Source: Clostridia bacterium
GTDB taxonomy: Bacteria > Bacillota > Clostridia > Oscillospirales > CAG-272
Direction: 5' to 3'
NCBI GenBank assembly: GCA_017463405.1
Contig: JAFTPJ010000035.1
Span: 1-33,318, forward strand
Length of the DNA stretch: 33,318 nucleotides
Shown: one piece after another, positions 33,230 to 33,318 of the stretch
Numbering within the stretch: the stretch's first letter is position 1
Layout of the letters: each line of letters starts with the position of its first letter
Notes under the pieces: model-generated
Seen by the model: only the letters and a program-made list of their open reading frames with translations
Database searches by the model: none
Told to the model about the DNA's origin: nothing
Translations under genes and position numbers: made by a program

Positions 33230-33318
33230 ATGATCGGAATTCCCCGAAAAACCGCGATTTGCAGCGATATGTATTCAAAAAAAAGAGTGCGGCGGATCGT
33301 CTTGCTCGTCCTATGGCA
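33230..33318 (+). CDS. start of an unidentified protein, cut by the window edge
   Basis: ATG 33230 with GAAAGGAG upstream opens MIGIPRKTAICSDMYSKKRV and runs off the window after 29 codons. A basic stretch (KKRVRR) followed by IVLLVLW suggests a signal peptide or a first membrane segment. An internal ATG at 33269 (MYSKKRVRR) would also give a typical signal peptide, but the ribosome site favours the first. Confidence 0.65.
   Translation, partial: MIGIPRKTAICSDMYSKKRVRRIVLLVLW

Overview
The window looks like chromosome from an uncultured, probably gut-associated member of the Clostridia (Bacillota). The basis is a T-box leader, a ZTP (pfl) riboswitch, a CD1247-type zinc-ribbon protein next to efp, HisZ-dependent short HisG, a YerC/HisR-type TrpR-family regulator, strong AGGAGG-like ribosome sites and exact TTGACA-17-TATAAT promoters. 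Most genes are moderately GC-rich. An inserted sugar-isomerase-like gene and an IS200 element are visibly more AT-rich. No species call is possible from the sequence alone.

Left part (1-9.3 kb). A T-box leader, cut by the window edge, precedes a lone tryptophan synthase beta gene (trpB). Its natural reading frame is broken by a TAA at codon 11. Next, on the minus strand, come efp and a CD1247-like acidic zinc-ribbon protein, separated by an intrinsic terminator that looks like an attenuator. A cytoplasmic clan GH-A glycosidase (plus) and a large GH31 lipoprotein with two C-terminal carbohydrate-binding modules (minus) converge on a shared terminator. guaB (minus) follows with its own promoter.

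Centre (9.5-22.9 kb). A ten-gene minus-strand purine operon reads purE-purF-purM-purN-purO-AICAR formyltransferase-(sugar isomerase-like)-purD-purL-fhs. A perfect promoter and a ZTP riboswitch with an overlapping terminator drive it. The last two steps to IMP are split between a stand-alone AICAR transformylase and a PurO-type IMP cyclohydrolase instead of one PurH. fhs supplies 10-formyl-THF for PurN and the AICAR transformylase. purC, purB and purK are not in the window. PurF lacks the usual N-terminal catalytic cysteine.

Right part (22.9-30.8 kb). Divergent from the purine operon is a compact plus-strand histidine operon: hisR-like regulator, hisZ-hisG-hisD-hisC-hisB-hisH-hisA-hisF-hisIE, with many stop/start overlaps. 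A palindrome between the -35 and -10 of its promoter is a good candidate operator for the TrpR-family protein encoded first. Only histidinol-phosphate phosphatase is missing. AICAR made by the HisH/HisF step feeds the purine operon, so ZTP sensing and histidine control sit back to back.

Right end (30.8-33.3 kb). An IS200-type element carries a tnpA whose HUH motif reads Y-I-H. It is followed by two unrecognised minus-strand genes (a membrane-anchored or lipoprotein-like protein and a degenerate ferritin-like protein) and the beginning of a plus-strand gene cut by the window edge.
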